Source: Nocardia bovistercoris
GTDB lineage: Bacteria; Actinomycetota; Actinomycetes; Mycobacteriales; Mycobacteriaceae
Assembly (NCBI RefSeq): GCF_015674855.1
Contig: NZ_JADMLG010000001.1
Span: 423,985 to 487,984, forward strand
Reading direction: 5' to 3'
Length of the DNA stretch: 64,000 nucleotides
The notes under the pieces were generated by a model. It saw nothing but the letters and a program-made list of their open reading frames with translations, was not told the DNA's origin and made no database searches. Made by a program: the position numbers and the translations under genes. Within the stretch, counting starts at the first letter, position 1. Each line of letters begins with the position of its first letter. Below are positions 40,785-50,427 of this stretch, piece by piece.

Positions 40785-41537
40785 TCACTTCACGAAATCG
40801 ACCAGGGCCGAGGCGAATCCGGGATCGACCAGGGCCATCATGTGATCGCCAGGCACCACGACCAGCCGACCGTCGGGCAGCGCCGCCGCCAGACGCTCCG
40901 GTTCGGCCGCCAGCGGGTCGTCCTCGCCCGCGAGCACCAGGGCCGGCACCGTGACGTCGGCGAGCGTGCCGATCGGACTCTCGTCCAAGGCCGCGACGAC
41001 CGCGCGGATGGCGGCGCGATCCGCGCGCACCGCGTCGGCGAGGATCCGGAACATCCCCGCGAGCGGCGGCGTCTGCCCCGGTTCGTCGCGCATCGCCTCG
41101 GTGAGTTCCTCGATGTCGATGACCCGGCGGTCGATTCCGCCGCAATCGATCACGCCCGACCCGATGCCGCCGACCGCAAGGCGCCGCACCCGGCTGTCCG
41201 CCGCGGTCACCAGCAGTGAGATCACCCCGCCCATCGAATAACCGACCTGCACGACCTCGTCCAACTCGAGTTCGTCGTACAACGCGCGCACGTCGGCGGC
41301 CATCGCCGTCCACGAGTAACGCGCGGGATCGTGCGGCTTCTCCGAACGGCCGTGCCCGCGCGCGTCGAGGGAGATCACCGTGCGACCGACGGCCCGCAGT
41401 GCGGCGACCACGCCGACACTCATCCAGTTGGCGTTGGTGTCGGCGACGAAACCGTGCTGCAGGACGATCGGCGTGCCCTCGCCCTCCCACACCCGATAGG
41501 AGAGCTCGAGTCCGTCGTGTGTTCTGAATGTCGCCAT
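40785..41537 (-). CDS. alpha/beta-hydrolase
   Basis: The 250-residue enzyme has the oxyanion strand VLQHGF, nucleophile elbow GYSMGG with Ser101, an acid after LVLAGEDDP (about Asp205) and His near 232 in VPGDHMMAL. It falls in the esterase, haloperoxidase or dienelactone-type group by size. SLDARGHGRSEKP is the usual strand 4 motif. The substrate cannot be called. It converges with the GNAT gene and has its own promoter after 41537. Confidence 0.88.
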   Translation of the reverse strand: MATFRTHDGLELSYRVWEGEGTPIVLQHGFVADTNANWMSVGVVAALRAVGRTVISLDARGHGRSEKPHDPARYSWTAMAADVRALYDELELDEVVQVGYSMGGVISLLVTAADSRVRRLAVGGIGSGVIDCGGIDRRVIDIEELTEAMRDEPGQTPPLAGMFRILADAVRADRAAIRAVVAALDESPIGTLADVTVPALVLAGEDDPLAAEPERLAAALPDGRLVVVPGDHMMALVDPGFASALVDFVK

Positions 41538-41600
41538 CGCCGCATCCTATGCGCGCGGGGCGACGGGGCATACGGGCTCCCGATGGCGAAGAGCCGCTGT

Positions 41601-41645
41601 GTCATTCGAAGGAAAACGCGCAGGCGTCATTCGAAGGAAAAGGCG
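41601..41645 (+). repeat. 25-bp tandem duplication
   Basis: GTCATTCGAAGGAAAA occurs at 41601 and 41626, followed by CGCG or GGCG, so a 25-bp unit is doubled just past the 3' end of the phosphatase gene (leftward, stop at 41652). Confidence 0.7.
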
Positions 41646-41651
41646 TCGGCG

Positions 41652-42449
41652 TCAGGACAGCATCTTCGTTTTCAGCGCGACGATCTCGGCGTCGGTCAGT
41701 CCGAGTCCCGAGCGGACATAGGCGTCGAAACCGCCGAAACTGCGATCCACCTGCGCGAAGGCCGCGTCCAGCCAGGCGGGCGACACACCGTTGAGCGGAT
41801 CGTTCTCGTCGGCGGCGCGATAGGTGTTGGACAGCAGGAAATCCCGGCGGACGGTGTCGCGGTCGACGCCGAGCACGGTCAGCAGGACCGCCGAGGTCCA
41901 GCCGGTGCGGTCCTTGCCCGCCGTGCAGTGGTAGAGCACGGCGCCGCGGTCGGTGGCGATGATGTCGCGCAGCACCGAGGCGAAGGCCCGCGAGGATTCG
42001 GGTGCGGTGACGAAGGCGTCGTACATGCCTGCTCCTGGCACCAGGGTGGTCGCCAGGGTCTGCGGTGCGGCTCGGCCGACCACGTCGTACCAGTGCGAGA
42101 CGGCGTCCGGCGGCACCCGGTCGGGGGCGAGGACACGCTCGTAGCCGGTGCGCAGATCGTCGACGACCGCGACGCCGCGCTCGCCGAGCACGGCGAGATC
42201 GGCGGGGGTGGCGTTGTTGAGCTGCCCGGTGCGATACACCAGTCCGGTGCGCACCGAGCGCCCGTCGACGGTGCGGTAGCCGCCCGCGTCACGGGCGTTC
42301 TGGACGCCCTGCAGGCCGAGCGCGCGGTCGGCGGCGGTATCGGAGGCCGCGGGCGGCGCCGCGGCGGCGATGGTGTGCGCGAACCCGAAGGCCAGGCTCA
42401 GGCCGAGGGTGACGGCGGCGCAGGCGCGCACGGCACGGTGACGGACCAC
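41652..42449 (-). CDS. secreted tyrosine-type phosphatase (PtpB-like)
   Basis: The 265-residue precursor starts with an export signal (AVRACAAVTLGLSLAFGFAHTIAAAA), then NARDAGGYRT, VYRTGQL and VVDDLR (general acid Asp97/98). The P-loop is HCTAGKDRTGW (174-184) with Cys175 and Arg181. The Lys inside the loop and the layout fit the triple-specificity phosphatase group of M. tuberculosis PtpB, which can also act on phosphoinositides. It should work outside the cytoplasm. Targets are unknown. It starts 50 bp before the ZapE-like gene stop, both leftward, so co-transcription is possible. Confidence 0.87.
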   Translation of the reverse strand: MVRHRAVRACAAVTLGLSLAFGFAHTIAAAAPPAASDTAADRALGLQGVQNARDAGGYRTVDGRSVRTGLVYRTGQLNNATPADLAVLGERGVAVVDDLRTGYERVLAPDRVPPDAVSHWYDVVGRAAPQTLATTLVPGAGMYDAFVTAPESSRAFASVLRDIIATDRGAVLYHCTAGKDRTGWTSAVLLTVLGVDRDTVRRDFLLSNTYRAADENDPLNGVSPAWLDAAFAQVDRSFGGFDAYVRSGLGLTDAEIVALKTKMLS

Positions 42450-42499
42450 GGTGGTGGACTCCTTCCGTTCGACGAATTCGCCGAGAACGGCGATTCGCC

Positions 42500-43519
42500 T
42501 CAGGTGGCGGCGGCCTCGAAACGCGACAGCGCGAGCAGTCGCGAGATGGCGCGCAGGTACTTCTTGCGGTATCCGCCGTCGAGCATCTCCTCGGAGAAGA
42601 TCTCGTCGAGCTTCGCACCCGAGACGGTGACCGGCACGCTCGCATCGTAGAGCCGATCGGCCAGCACCACTATGCGCAGGGCGACCGCCTGATCGGTGAC
42701 CGGATGCACATCCGCGATGTAGACCGCGCTGACACCCGAGATCAGCGCGCCGTACTTGGACGGGTGCAGGGTGCTCAAGTGCTTCAACAGCGGGTCGAAT
42801 GCGTCGAGGGTGGAACCCGGTGTCGCGGCGGCGCGTTCGGTGAGCGCCGAGGTGGAGGTGGGATCGGGCGCGGGCGGCAGGTCGCGGTGCCGGTAGTCGG
42901 GTCCGTCCACGCGCACCGATTCGAAGATGGCGCCGAGCTTCTTGATCTCGCGCAGAAAGTCCTGTGCGGCGAAACGGCCTTCGCCGAGTTGTCCGGGCAG
43001 GGTGTTGGAGGTGGCCGCGATCGAGACCCCGCGCGCGGACAGTTCGGTGAGCAGGCGCGAGACCAGCATGGTGTCGCCCGGATCGTCGAGTTCGAACTCA
43101 TCGATGCAGAGCACGCTGTTGCGCGCGAGCCGTTCGACGGAGTTGTCGAAGCCGAGCGCGCCGACCAGATTGGTGAGTTCGCCGAAGGTGCCGAAGGATT
43201 TCGGGGCGGGCGCGCTGTGGAAGATCGACGCGAGCAGGTGGGTCTTGCCGACGCCGAATCCACCGTCGAGGTAGAGCCCGGCCCCGCTGAGCTGTTTGCG
43301 CCTGCCGAACAGGCCCTTCTTGTTGACGGCGCGGTGGATCTCGCCGACCCGGCCGGAGAAGTCCTCGGCCTTGCGGACCGCGGCCGCCTGCGACGGCTGT
43401 TTCGGATCCGGGATGTAGGAGGCGAAACTGACTTCGTCGAACATGGGCGGTGGCGTCATCTGGGCGACGAGTTGATCCGCCGGGACCTCAGGGTGGCGAT
43501 CGACGAGGCGTTCTTGCAT
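42500..43519 (-). CDS. zapE: ZapE/AFG1-family ATPase (Rv2670c-like)
   Basis: This 339-residue AAA-type ATPase has Walker A LDGGFGVGKTHL (84-95), Walker B SVLCIDEFEL (about 135-144), sensor-like AATSNTLPGQL and FAAQDFLREI, and the family's Arg-finger region DYRHRDLPP. ZapE binds the division machinery in Enterobacteria; in mitochondria AFG1/LACE1 acts in protein quality control. The actinobacterial role is not settled. It is divergent from the RibD-like gene (35 bp gap), as in the mycobacterial block. Confidence 0.9.
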   Translation of the reverse strand: MQERLVDRHPEVPADQLVAQMTPPPMFDEVSFASYIPDPKQPSQAAAVRKAEDFSGRVGEIHRAVNKKGLFGRRKQLSGAGLYLDGGFGVGKTHLLASIFHSAPAPKSFGTFGELTNLVGALGFDNSVERLARNSVLCIDEFELDDPGDTMLVSRLLTELSARGVSIAATSNTLPGQLGEGRFAAQDFLREIKKLGAIFESVRVDGPDYRHRDLPPAPDPTSTSALTERAAATPGSTLDAFDPLLKHLSTLHPSKYGALISGVSAVYIADVHPVTDQAVALRIVVLADRLYDASVPVTVSGAKLDEIFSEEMLDGGYRKKYLRAISRLLALSRFEAAAT

Positions 43520-43554
43520 GGACGAAGCCTAATAACGTGGTGTGATGTTGCGTC

Positions 43555-44316
43555 ATGCAGCGTATCCACAATGCGATCCAGCTCACAGAGTTGAATCCCG
43601 ACGACCTGGCCGAGCTGTACGCCTACCCGTCCGCACTCGATGTCCCCTGGGTCCGTGCGAATTTCGTGTCCAGCATCGACGGCGCCGCCACCAGCGGTGA
43701 GCTGTCCGGCGGACTCGGCACGCCCGCCGACAAGACCGTGTTCATGTTGCTGCGCGATCTGGCCGACGTGATCCTGGTCGGCGCGGGCACGGTGCGCGCC
43801 GAGAACTACGGCGGCGCCCGCACCGACGCCGCGCGCCGTCGGGCGCTGCACGCACGTGGCGCGGGCGGCGCCGCCGACGGGGCGCCGCCGCCGATCGCCG
43901 TGGTCACCGCGAGCGCGTCGCTGGATCCGGCCGGGCGGCTGTTCCACGACACCGCGGTCGCGCCGTTGATCATCACCACCGCCATCGCGCCGCGCGACCG
44001 CAAGGCCGCGCTCGCCGAGGCGGGGGCGGAGGTCATCGAGGTCGGCGAATTCGCGGTGACCCCGAAAGCGCTGCTGGCGGCGCTCGCCGCACGCGGGCTG
44101 CGGCGGGTGCTCTGCGAAGGTGGTCCGCACCTGTTCGGCGAACTGCTCGGCGCGGACGCGGTGGACGAACTGTGCCTGACCGTCGCACCGGTGCTCGTCG
44201 GCGGATCGGCGGGCCGAATCTCGCTGTCGGCGCACGAATTCCACCGCAGGATGGAACGCAGGCACGTACTGCTCGACGCCGACGGCACCCTGTTGACCCG
44301 GTGGGCGCGGGCCTGA
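43555..44316 (+). CDS. RibD C-terminal-like pyrimidine reductase (Rv2671-like)
   Basis: The 253-residue dihydrofolate-reductase-fold protein has WVRANFVSSIDGAAT, GLGTPADKTVFMLLRDLADVILVGAGTVRAENYGG, and LCEGGPHLFGELLGADAVDELCLTVAPVLVGG, all typical of RibD_C reductases. There is no deaminase domain. The M. tuberculosis orthologue is known to be able to replace DHFR when overexpressed, so riboflavin or folate-related reduction with NADPH is likely. Position matches the conserved block. Confidence 0.9.
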   Translation: MQRIHNAIQLTELNPDDLAELYAYPSALDVPWVRANFVSSIDGAATSGELSGGLGTPADKTVFMLLRDLADVILVGAGTVRAENYGGARTDAARRRALHARGAGGAADGAPPPIAVVTASASLDPAGRLFHDTAVAPLIITTAIAPRDRKAALAEAGAEVIEVGEFAVTPKALLAALAARGLRRVLCEGGPHLFGELLGADAVDELCLTVAPVLVGGSAGRISLSAHEFHRRMERRHVLLDADGTLLTRWARA

Positions 44317-44431
44317 GCGGACCGTGGCGCGCCGCAGGCCCGCACGTCACGGGCCGCACCGCGACGCGAGCCACACCGCGCGCCGCGCCCACTGTGTGAA
44401 ACCCGCGCGCGAACCTGGCAGGCTGTAGCGC

Positions 44432-45985
44432 ATGCGCTGGACTCGAGCGGCCGTTGTGGCCTCGGCACTCTCGATCGTGCTCGCCGGTTGCGGGGCGGGC
44501 CCCTCCGATCGTCCCGGCGTCGCCGTCGAACGTCCCGCGGTCGGCGGCGTGCCGACCACGTCCGTCGCGCCCGCGCCGCCGCCCACCGCGCAGGTACCCA
44601 AGACCGACCTGAGTTGGCGCGACTGCACCGCAACCACCGTCGACCAACTCGGACTGGGGCCCGCGCCCGCCGGGCTCGTGCTCGAATGCGCCGAATTCTC
44701 CACGCCGATCGACGCCTCCGGCTCGGTACTCGGCAGCTTCCGCGCGGGCGCCATGCGCGCGCGCACCGCGCAGACCCCGGCGGGCGCGCCGCCGCTGGTC
44801 CTCACCTCGGGCACCGACCGCTCCTCCACCGCGACGCTGGCAGGCATGGCCGTCGCCGGTGGCACGCTGCTGACCGACCGTCCCGTGGTCGCCGTCGACC
44901 GGCGCGGCATCGGCACCTCGCAGGCCATCGACTGCCTGCCGCCGAGCGTCCGGCGCGGTCTGGCCGACAACGGCCAGTTCGGGCCGGAGGCGAACCAGCC
45001 GATCGAGGCCGTGACCGGCTACAGCCAGGACGGCACCATCGCCTGCCGCGACTTCCTGCAGCCCTACGAAGGCACCTTCGACGCCCCGCACGCCGCCGAC
45101 GACATCGAGCAGCTGCGCAAGCAGTGGCAGGTCGAGCACATCGACCTGCTCGGCGCGGGCAACGGCGCCAGGGTCGCGCTCAGCTACGCCCGCAAATTCG
45201 GCGACCACCTCTCGCGGCTGGTGCTCGACGCGCCGGAACCGGTCGGCGGCGACGCCGTCACCAAGGAGGACCAGCGGTTGCAGGGCGCGGAAGCCGCGCT
45301 CAAGGGCTTCGCGCAGCGCTGCGTCGGCCTGTCCTGCTCGCTCGGGGCCGATCCGCGCGCCGCTGTCGAAGCGCTCGTGGACCGCGCGGCGAGCGGCGGG
45401 CTCGGCGACATCTCGGCGAACGCGTTGCTGACCGGTATCACCGGCTTCCTCGGCGCGCCGCGCGCCGACCAACCCGCCCGCGTCACCGAACTCGCCGACG
45501 CCCTCTCGGCCGCCGGACGCGGCGACCGGGCCGCGCTCACCACCCTGATCCAGCGCGAGAGCGCCGCGACCGCCGCCGACGGACAGTTCGTCAACCGCTG
45601 CACCGACACCCAGCAGCCGCCGACACCGGTCAAGGCCCAGGAACTCACGACCACCTGGGACCAGAAATATCCGGTGTTCGGCCGGGCAGCGGCCATCGCG
45701 CTCATGGAATGCGCCGCGTGGCCGGTCGCGACCGCCCCGGCCATGCCGGAGAAACTCGCACTGCCCGTCCTGGTGCTCGGCGGCGTCGCGGACCCGGTGG
45801 TCGGCAGCGGCGGATCGTCCTCGGTGACGGGCGCGCTCGGCGCCGCGGGCGCCACCCACGCGACGCTGACCTGGCAGGGTTGGGGCCATCCGGTCAGCAC
45901 GCACTCCTCCTGCGCGCAGCGCGCGGTGGTGACCTACCTGAAGGAGGGCAAGCTTCCCGGCGACGGCACCGCCTGCCCGGCGTGA
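44432..45985 (+). CDS. lipoprotein alpha/beta-hydrolase, TAP-like (Rv2672-like)
   Basis: This 517-residue protein has a lipobox LSIVLAGC (Cys20) and a serine-hydrolase core: PLVLTSGTDRSSTATLAGM, VVAVDRRGIGTSQAIDC, then LGAGNGARVALSYA where the nucleophile elbow normally reads GxSxG. Here the elbow is GAGNGA, so Asn stands where Ser is expected. The C-terminal TAP-like part has LVLGGVADPV and GWGHPVS. M. tuberculosis Rv2672 is annotated as a secreted protease. The missing serine in this copy suggests loss of classical catalysis or a non-enzymatic role. The next gene starts inside its stop (GTGA). Confidence 0.8.
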   Translation: MRWTRAAVVASALSIVLAGCGAGPSDRPGVAVERPAVGGVPTTSVAPAPPPTAQVPKTDLSWRDCTATTVDQLGLGPAPAGLVLECAEFSTPIDASGSVLGSFRAGAMRARTAQTPAGAPPLVLTSGTDRSSTATLAGMAVAGGTLLTDRPVVAVDRRGIGTSQAIDCLPPSVRRGLADNGQFGPEANQPIEAVTGYSQDGTIACRDFLQPYEGTFDAPHAADDIEQLRKQWQVEHIDLLGAGNGARVALSYARKFGDHLSRLVLDAPEPVGGDAVTKEDQRLQGAEAALKGFAQRCVGLSCSLGADPRAAVEALVDRAASGGLGDISANALLTGITGFLGAPRADQPARVTELADALSAAGRGDRAALTTLIQRESAATAADGQFVNRCTDTQQPPTPVKAQELTTTWDQKYPVFGRAAAIALMECAAWPVATAPAMPEKLALPVLVLGGVADPVVGSGGSSSVTGALGAAGATHATLTWQGWGHPVSTHSSCAQRAVVTYLKEGKLPGDGTACPA

Positions 45986-47433
45986 GCTTTTTTCGGCGCT
46001 CCCGACGCGTCTGGACAGTCCCCGGCAACCTGTTCGACGGCGATCCGGTGTACCGTGCCCCAGTGTTACTTCGACAGCTCGAGCCACGTACCGCTCGGAC
46101 CACCGCCGAGGTGATCAAGTTCGCGTTGTGGCCGATCGCGGTCATGACCGTGCTCAACCGAGTCTTCATCAAGGCCGTCAACGGATTCGTCACCGACGAC
46201 TTCAAGCCGGTGTACAACGCGTCGCTGGCCTTCCTCAACGGCCGCCCCGTGTACACCGCGAACTTCGACTCGGTCGACCCCCACTACCTGTACCCGCCCG
46301 GCGGCACGCTGATGATCGCGCCACTCGCGCTCATCGACCCCGAGAAGTCGCGCTGGTGCTTCATCCTGCTCAACGTGGTGGCGATCCTGCTCGCCTGGTA
46401 CCTGCTGCTGCGCTTGTTCGCGTACACGGTGCACTCGATCGCCGCGCCCGCGCTGCTGCTCGCCATGTTCATGTCCGAGACCGTCACCAACACGCTGGTC
46501 TTCACCAATGTCAACGGCTGCATCCTGCTGGCCGAGCTGATGTTCCTGCACCTACTGCTGCGACGGCGCGACCTGTGGGCGGGTGTGGTGCTCGGACTGA
46601 GCGTCACGGTGAAACCCACGCTGGCCCCGCTGATCCTGATCGCGGCGGCCAGGGGCCAGTGGAAGGTGTTCATCGGCGGTGTCGGGGTGCCGGTGGCGAC
46701 CACCGCGATCGCGTGGCCGCTGATGAAGGACGCCGACGACTTCTTCACCAGGACCCTGCCCTACATCCTCGAGACCAGGGACTACTTCAACAGCGCGATC
46801 TCCGGCAACGCCGCCTACTACGGCCTGCCCGACTGGCTCACCTGGACCATGCGTCTGACCATGGCCGCGCTGGTCGCGATCTCGCTGTGGCTGCTCTACC
46901 GCTACTACCGCCACGACGAGCTGTTCTTCGTCACCACCTCCTCCGGCGTGCTGCTCACGGCGATCTTCCTGCTGCCAGGCCTCGGCCAGATGTACTACTC
47001 GATGATGCTGTTCCCGCTGCTCATGACGGTGGTGCTGCGCAACTCGGTGATGCGCAACTGGCCCGCGTGGCTCGCGGTGTTCGGCTTCATGTCCTACGAC
47101 AAGTGGCTATCGGACCGCTGGCAGAGCATCGGGCGCAACCTCGAGTACCTGCGCATCACCTTCGGCTGGACACTGCTGCTGATCGTGATCTTCTGCGTGC
47201 TCGGCGACCGGTACCTCGCCGCCCGCCGCGACGGCCGACTGCCGAGCGGCATCATCGATCCGCCGTGGATGCGGTATGCGCCGGATTCGCGCGACGGGAC
47301 GGACGCGGACCCCGAACTCCCCGAATCGAGGACTCCGCAAACGCCGCCGCCCGCGCCGACCGCGCCTCCGCGCACCGAGCCGCGCAACGGCACGACCCCG
47401 CTCGAGGAGAAACGTATTAGCGTGGAACCATGA
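45982..47433 (+). CDS. aftC: alpha-(1->3)-arabinofuranosyltransferase AftC
   Basis: The start GTG 45982 overlaps the previous stop (GTGA); GTG 46063 (VLLRQLEPR) is the alternative. At 483 residues it has about ten membrane spans and the GT-87-type first loop NGFVTDDFKPVYNASLAFLNGRPVY...YLYPPGGTLMIAP, with the DDF acidic pair expected to be catalytic. ETVTNTLVFTNVNGCILL, FFTRTLPYILETRDYFNSAI and YYSMMLFP closely follow mycobacterial AftC as I remember it. It adds branching arabinofuranose from decaprenyl-phosphoarabinose in arabinogalactan and lipoarabinomannan synthesis at the outer membrane face. The disordered proline-rich tail is longer than in mycobacteria. Confidence 0.92.
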   Translation: MSFFRRSRRVWTVPGNLFDGDPVYRAPVLLRQLEPRTARTTAEVIKFALWPIAVMTVLNRVFIKAVNGFVTDDFKPVYNASLAFLNGRPVYTANFDSVDPHYLYPPGGTLMIAPLALIDPEKSRWCFILLNVVAILLAWYLLLRLFAYTVHSIAAPALLLAMFMSETVTNTLVFTNVNGCILLAELMFLHLLLRRRDLWAGVVLGLSVTVKPTLAPLILIAAARGQWKVFIGGVGVPVATTAIAWPLMKDADDFFTRTLPYILETRDYFNSAISGNAAYYGLPDWLTWTMRLTMAALVAISLWLLYRYYRHDELFFVTTSSGVLLTAIFLLPGLGQMYYSMMLFPLLMTVVLRNSVMRNWPAWLAVFGFMSYDKWLSDRWQSIGRNLEYLRITFGWTLLLIVIFCVLGDRYLAARRDGRLPSGIIDPPWMRYAPDSRDGTDADPELPESRTPQTPPPAPTAPPRTEPRNGTTPLEEKRISVEP

Positions 47434-47873
47434 GTGCCGACGCCGATACGTCACTGCCCGCGCCGAAGATCCAGCTCACCCCGCAGGAGTGGAAGGCCAA
47501 GCTCGACCCCGAGGAATACGCGGTCCTGCGCGAAGCCGCCACCGAACGCCCTCACATCGGTGAGTACACCGACACCAAGACCGAGGGCGTCTACGTCTGC
47601 CGCGCCTGCGACGCCGAATTGTTCCGCAGCACCGAGAAATTCGATTCGCACTGCGGCTGGCCGTCGTTCTTCGACCCGACCGCCTCCGACGCGGTGATCC
47701 TGCGCTCGGACAACACGCTCGGCATGCACCGCGTCGAGGTGCTGTGCGCGAACTGCCACAGCCACCTCGGCCACGTGTTCGAGGGCGAGGGATACAACAC
47801 GCCCACCGACAAGCGCTACTGCATCAACTCGATCGCGCTGCGACTGCACCCCTCGGACAGTGCTGCGGGGTAG
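47430..47873 (+). CDS. msrB: peptide-methionine (R)-S-oxide reductase MsrB
   Basis: The 147-residue enzyme has two zinc CxxC pairs (VCRACDAE and VLCANCHSH), the core SHCGWPSFF, and the catalytic KRYCINSIALRL with Cys as nucleophile. It reduces methionine-R-sulfoxide in proteins using thioredoxin. The domain fills almost the whole protein, so it is the stand-alone cytoplasmic form. ATGA overlap with aftC (47430-47433) matches the mycobacterial Rv2673-Rv2674 pair. Confidence 0.96.
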   Translation: MSADADTSLPAPKIQLTPQEWKAKLDPEEYAVLREAATERPHIGEYTDTKTEGVYVCRACDAELFRSTEKFDSHCGWPSFFDPTASDAVILRSDNTLGMHRVEVLCANCHSHLGHVFEGEGYNTPTDKRYCINSIALRLHPSDSAAG

Positions 47874-47919
47874 CCGACCGAATCTCGCGCTCCGGCGCAG
47901 CATACTTTCCGCGCGGACA

Positions 47920-47955
47920 CCTGCGCACGCCCCGGCAATTCGGGGCGTGCGCAGG
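47920..47955. terminator. bidirectional hairpin between msrB and hemQ
   Basis: CCTGCGCACGCCCCG and CGGGGCGTGCGCAGG make a perfect 15-bp stem with loop GCAATT, 46 bp after the msrB stop. It serves the converging msrB and hemQ transcripts. Confidence 0.8.
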
Positions 47956-48144
47956 ATCCGATGGGTGTGTCGCAAATATGCCACCAGCCTGATCGCGTCG
48001 CGCCGAATCGCGAGCGTGCGGACACCTTCGCACGTCGATCACTGCCACGCGCAACCGAGCAGGGTGGGTCGCATCGCACGCAGGCGAGCGAGCAACAGAG
48101 TTCGCCACGCGTACCACTCGACGCGCCGCCGACCCGCGTGCAGT

Positions 48145-48348
48145 GCGGAAGGTCGAACACGATCAAGGGAGGGCCGCTACCAGCGCCTCGAGCTCGCCAC
48201 ACGCACCCGACCTTCCCGCGCGTGAGGCGGAAGGCCGAGCACGATCAAGCGAAAGCAGCTACCAGCGCCTCCAACTCGCCACACGCACCCGACCTTCCCG
48301 CGCGTGAGGCGGAAGGTCGAACGCGATCAAGGGAGGGCGGCTATCAGT
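48145..48348 (-). repeat. 82-bp tandem copies of the hemQ 3' end
   Basis: Units begin with GCGGAAGG at 48145, 48227 and 48309, spaced exactly 82 bp. The unit contains the last hemQ codons (reading GAACTCGAGGC... to the stop) and the sequence after them, so two extra copies of the gene's tail follow the real one. Confidence 0.85.
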
Positions 48349-49022
48349 GCCTCGAGTTCGACGCGGGGGCCGGTGTAGAACGGGATCTCCTCGCGGACGT
48401 GCAGGCGGGCCTCGGTGGCGCGCAGGTCGCGCATGAGGTCGACGATGCGGTGCAGTTCCGGCGCCTCGAACGCCAAGATCCACTCGTAGTCGCCGAGTGC
48501 GAAGGAACTCACGGTATTGGCGCGCACCTCCGGGTAGCCGCGCGCGGCCTTGCCGTGGTCGGCGAGCATCTTGCGGCGTTCGTCGTCGGGCAGCAGATAC
48601 CACTCGTAGGAACGCACGAACGGGTACACGCAGATGTAGGCGCCCGGATCCTCGCCCGCGAGGAAGGCCGGGATGTGGCTCTTGTTGAATTCGGCCGGAC
48701 GGTGCAGCGCCACATTGCTCCACACCGGGGTGCTCGCGCGGCCCAGTTCGGTGGTGCGGCGGAAATCCGCGTAGGCGGCCTGCAGGCCCTCGACACGCTC
48801 GGCATGGGTCCAGATCATGAAATCGGCGTCGGCGCGCAGACCCGCGACATCGTAGATGCCGCGCACCACCACATCGCGATCCGCGAGACCGGCGAAGAAC
48901 GCCTGCGCGTCCGCGATCGCCTTGGCCCGGTCCTCCCCGAGCACGCCCGGCTTCACCTGGAACACCGAGAACATCAGGTAGCGGATGGTGGAATTGAGGG
49001 CCTGGTAGTCGAGTCGCGCCAT
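48327..49022 (-). CDS. hemQ: coproheme decarboxylase HemQ (chlorite dismutase family)
   Basis: The start is [21 protein letters not shown] (ATG 49020-49022), giving 231 residues as usual for actinobacterial Hem[48 protein letters not shown] (catalytic Tyr) and [26 protein letters not shown] are family hallmarks; the conserved His ligand lies in the [10 protein letters not shown] region. It decarboxylates coproheme III to heme b, the last step of the coproporphyrin route. It is followed upstream by hemY and hemE in the same direction, a complete late-heme cluster. Confidence 0.95.
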   Translation of the reverse strand: MARLDYQALNSTIRYLMFSVFQVKPGVLGEDRAKAIADAQAFFAGLADRDVVVRGIYDVAGLRADADFMIWTHAERVEGLQAAYADFRRTTELGRASTPVWSNVALHRPAEFNKSHIPAFLAGEDPGAYICVYPFVRSYEWYLLPDDERRKMLADHGKAARGYPEVRANTVSSFALGDYEWILAFEAPELHRIVDLMRDLRATEARLHVREEIPFYTGPRVELEALIAALP

Positions 49023-49056
49023 ATTCCTATCGTGCCACTCGCCTACGCCGCGTAGT

Positions 49057-50427
49057 TCAGCCGGTCCGGGTGGCCGCCGTGGTCTCGGGAGAACGAGCGG
49101 CGACGGTCCGTGCCGCGCGCTCCCCCGAAGCGACACAGGCGGGCACGCCGACACCGTGCAGATACGCGCCCGCGACGGCGAGTCCGTCCAGTCCGGCGAC
49201 CGCTGACTCGATCTCGGCGACCCGGTCCAGATGGCCGGGCGCGTACTGCGCGAGACCGCCGCGCCACCGCCGCACCACCGCGTCGACCGGTTCGATCGCG
49301 ACGCCGGTGACCGTGGTCAGATCCCGCACAGCGGCCGCGACCAGTCGCTCGTTCGACCACGACAGCGCCGTCTCGTCGCCGAATCGGCCGAACGACGCAC
49401 GGACCACGGCGGTGTCGCGGGCGGCCAGATGCGGCCATTTGCGGCTCGACAGCGTGAACGCCTTGACGCGCAACGGTTCGTCGGTGGCGACCAGGATTCC
49501 GGAATTGCGCGGCAGGGCGGTCTCGGCGGGCATGGCAAGCGCGACGACCACCGAGGAGGACAGGTCGATGCCGCCCGCCGCCGCTGCCGCTTCGGGGGCG
49601 ACGGTACGCAGCAGGCGTGCGGTCACCGGTGCGGGCGTGGCGAGGACCACCGCGTCGACCGCGCCCACCGGGTCGAGGATCCAGCCGTGCGTCGACCTCG
49701 TGAGCCCGGTGGCCGCGCCGGTGTGCACGTGCGCGCGGGTGTGCCGCGAAAGTGCCCGCAGCAGAACGTCGTAGCCGTCGCGGATGCCGCCGAAGACAGG
49801 CGCGGACGAGGGGGCGGGCAGCGCGGCGGCGACGGCGGCGGTCAAGTTCGGCGCGCCCGCGTCGAGCGCGGCGGCCAGCGTCGGCAGCGCGGCGCGCACG
49901 CCGATCGTGCGCGAGGTGCCCGCGTACACGCCGCCGAGCAGCGGATCGACGCTGCGCGCCACCACCTGCGCGCCGAAACGTCCCGCGACCAGGCTGTGCA
50001 CGTCGACATCGGCATTCGGGTACCAGGTCATCGGACGGCTCGGCTCGGCGGCGACCGTCGACAGCGTCTGCTCGTCCACGAGTCCACGCACCGACTCGGC
50101 CGAGGACGGAATGCCCATCAGCGTCGCGGCGGGCAGCGGGTGCGCGGCCCCGCCCGACCACACCAGCGGACGCAGACCCGCCGGATGGACGAGCTGGTCT
50201 TCGAGTCCGAGTTCGCGCAACAGCGCGGGCACCTCGGGCCGCCTGCCCACGAACGCCTCGGCGCCCAGGTCGACCGGCCCTCCGGCGAGTTCCCCGGTGA
50301 AAAGGATGCCGCCGAGTCTGGACTCGGCCTCGACGAGCACGATATCGGCGTCATCTCCCAGCAAGGTCCGCAACCGATAGGCCGCCACCAGCCCGCTGAT
50401 CCCGCCACCGACCACCGCGATCCTCAT
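49057..50427 (-). CDS. hemY: coproporphyrinogen III / protoporphyrinogen oxidase HemY
   Basis: The 456-residue FAD enzyme starts [19 protein letters not shown] (dinucleotide fold) with [33 protein letters not shown] and the C-terminal [28 protein letters not shown], typical of the HemG/HemY family (CgoX type in Gram-positives). It oxidises coproporphyrinogen III to coproporphyrin III with oxygen. It lies 34 bp upstream of hemQ, so the two are co-transcribed. Rv2677c is the matching mycobacterial gene. Confidence 0.93.
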   Translation of the reverse strand: MRIAVVGGGISGLVAAYRLRTLLGDDADIVLVEAESRLGGILFTGELAGGPVDLGAEAFVGRRPEVPALLRELGLEDQLVHPAGLRPLVWSGGAAHPLPAATLMGIPSSAESVRGLVDEQTLSTVAAEPSRPMTWYPNADVDVHSLVAGRFGAQVVARSVDPLLGGVYAGTSRTIGVRAALPTLAAALDAGAPNLTAAVAAALPAPSSAPVFGGIRDGYDVLLRALSRHTRAHVHTGAATGLTRSTHGWILDPVGAVDAVVLATPAPVTARLLRTVAPEAAAAAGGIDLSSSVVVALAMPAETALPRNSGILVATDEPLRVKAFTLSSRKWPHLAARDTAVVRASFGRFGDETALSWSNERLVAAAVRDLTTVTGVAIEPVDAVVRRWRGGLAQYAPGHLDRVAEIESAVAGLDGLAVAGAYLHGVGVPACVASGERAARTVAARSPETTAATRTG

